Shown here: positions 6,674 to 6,986 of the stretch, one piece after another
Position numbering within the stretch: the first letter of the stretch is position 1
Layout: each line of letters starts with the position of its first letter
From: CALJFL01 sp047633055
GTDB taxonomy: Bacteria; Pseudomonadota; Gammaproteobacteria; Pseudomonadales; Halieaceae
NCBI GenBank assembly: GCA_047633055.1
Contig: JBLIEI010000101.1
Coordinates: 1-6,986, forward strand
Direction of reading: 5' to 3'
DNA length: 6,986 nucleotides
Program-made: the position numbers and the translations under genes
Notes under the pieces: model-generated
What the model saw: the letters and a program-made list of their open reading frames with translations, nothing else
Told to the model about the DNA's origin: nothing
Databases searched by the model: none

Positions 6674-6718
6674 TAGGATACTCCCACACGTTACGACAAC
6701 GACACGCGGAGCATAGTA

Positions 6719-6986
6719 ATGACATCGAACAATGAAGCACAAAACCGGGCCATAACGGACGCGACTCAGATAGCCAGCAGTCAGGCAACCACGCCAGCGT
6801 CGGTGCAGATAAAGCCACGCAATCGCTCGCATGATATCGCCGAGGCGTTGCAGGGCGAATGGTTAGACCAGAACGCGTTCTTGACGGCCGTTTTCAACGG
6901 CATGTCCATCACCTTTCCCGCTGGAGAGAAATTCTTCATCGACAGTGTGCGGCATTTCGCAGGCGACGTGACTGACCCTGTGTTGA
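6719..6986 (+). CDS. Predicted metal-dependent hydrolase (PF10118/COG3687 type), N-terminal part
   Basis: This is the first 89 residues of a protein that runs off the right edge. After a polar, low-complexity N-terminal ~30 residues rich in N, A, T, S and Q, it enters the segment FLTAVFNGMSITFPAGEKFF (54-73) followed by IDSVRHFAGDVTDPVL. This matches the start of the predicted metal-dependent hydrolase family (PF10118), whose members carry FPEGERFF-SVR near the N-terminus; E70 is the likely first metal ligand. Members are typically about 260-300 residues and their substrates are not established; they often occur near lipid- or xenobiotic-metabolism genes. The ATG is preceded by GGAG (6708-6711) with a 7-base spacer, a good ribosome binding site. 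The gene is divergent from the AraC-type regulator across 140 bp and is probably controlled by it. Confidence 0.8.
   Translation, partial: MTSNNEAQNRAITDATQIASSQATTPASVQIKPRNRSHDIAEALQGEWLDQNAFLTAVFNGMSITFPAGEKFFIDSVRHFAGDVTDPVL

Noticed and set aside
6641..6832. Minus-strand open frame of 63 codons in the divergent region
   Set aside because: It is antisense to the PF10118-type gene and its ribosome binding site, with no start signals of its own.

Overview
The window looks like chromosomal DNA from a gammaproteobacterium, probably a marine or environmental one. The evidence is a close YajD homologue, a close YhiN/HI0933-type flavoprotein, moderate GC content, and an AraC/P450/metal-dependent-hydrolase group of the kind seen in lipid-, terpene- or steroid-degrading marine lineages. 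The taxonomic placement is inference. There are no rRNA, tRNA, CRISPR or insertion-sequence signals.

Left part (1-2708, all minus strand): the N-terminal part of a YhiN/HI0933 FAD flavoprotein runs off the left edge. Next comes a two-gene unit read right to left, an MBL-fold hydrolase followed 3 bp later by a MepA-like MATE transporter. The spacing implies co-transcription and possibly linked roles, such as hydrolysis or detoxification of a compound plus export.

Middle part (2781-4117): a decayed plus-strand amidohydrolase of the N-acyl-D-amino-acid deacylase type has lost its N-terminal half. It carries an in-frame TAG and has an internal deletion that fuses a middle segment to the true C-terminus in another frame. 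It is followed by an intact yajD (HNH nuclease family) and, convergent to that, a 71-residue protein of unknown function with a perfect TATAAT box and a ribosome binding site.

Right part (4238-6986): an AraC-family regulator and a complete cytochrome P450 lie in tandem on the minus strand, 88 bp apart. Divergent from the regulator, across a 140-bp gap rich in short repeats, is the start of a predicted metal-dependent hydrolase (PF10118/COG3687 type) cut by the right edge. The arrangement suggests a locally regulated oxidation module acting on a hydrophobic substrate. No ferredoxin or reductase partner for the P450 is present in the window.

No clearly new multi-gene system is evident. The items most worth a second look are the deletion scar in the amidohydrolase pseudogene, the small orphan gene with its strong -10 box, and the repeat-rich control regions around the AraC gene.
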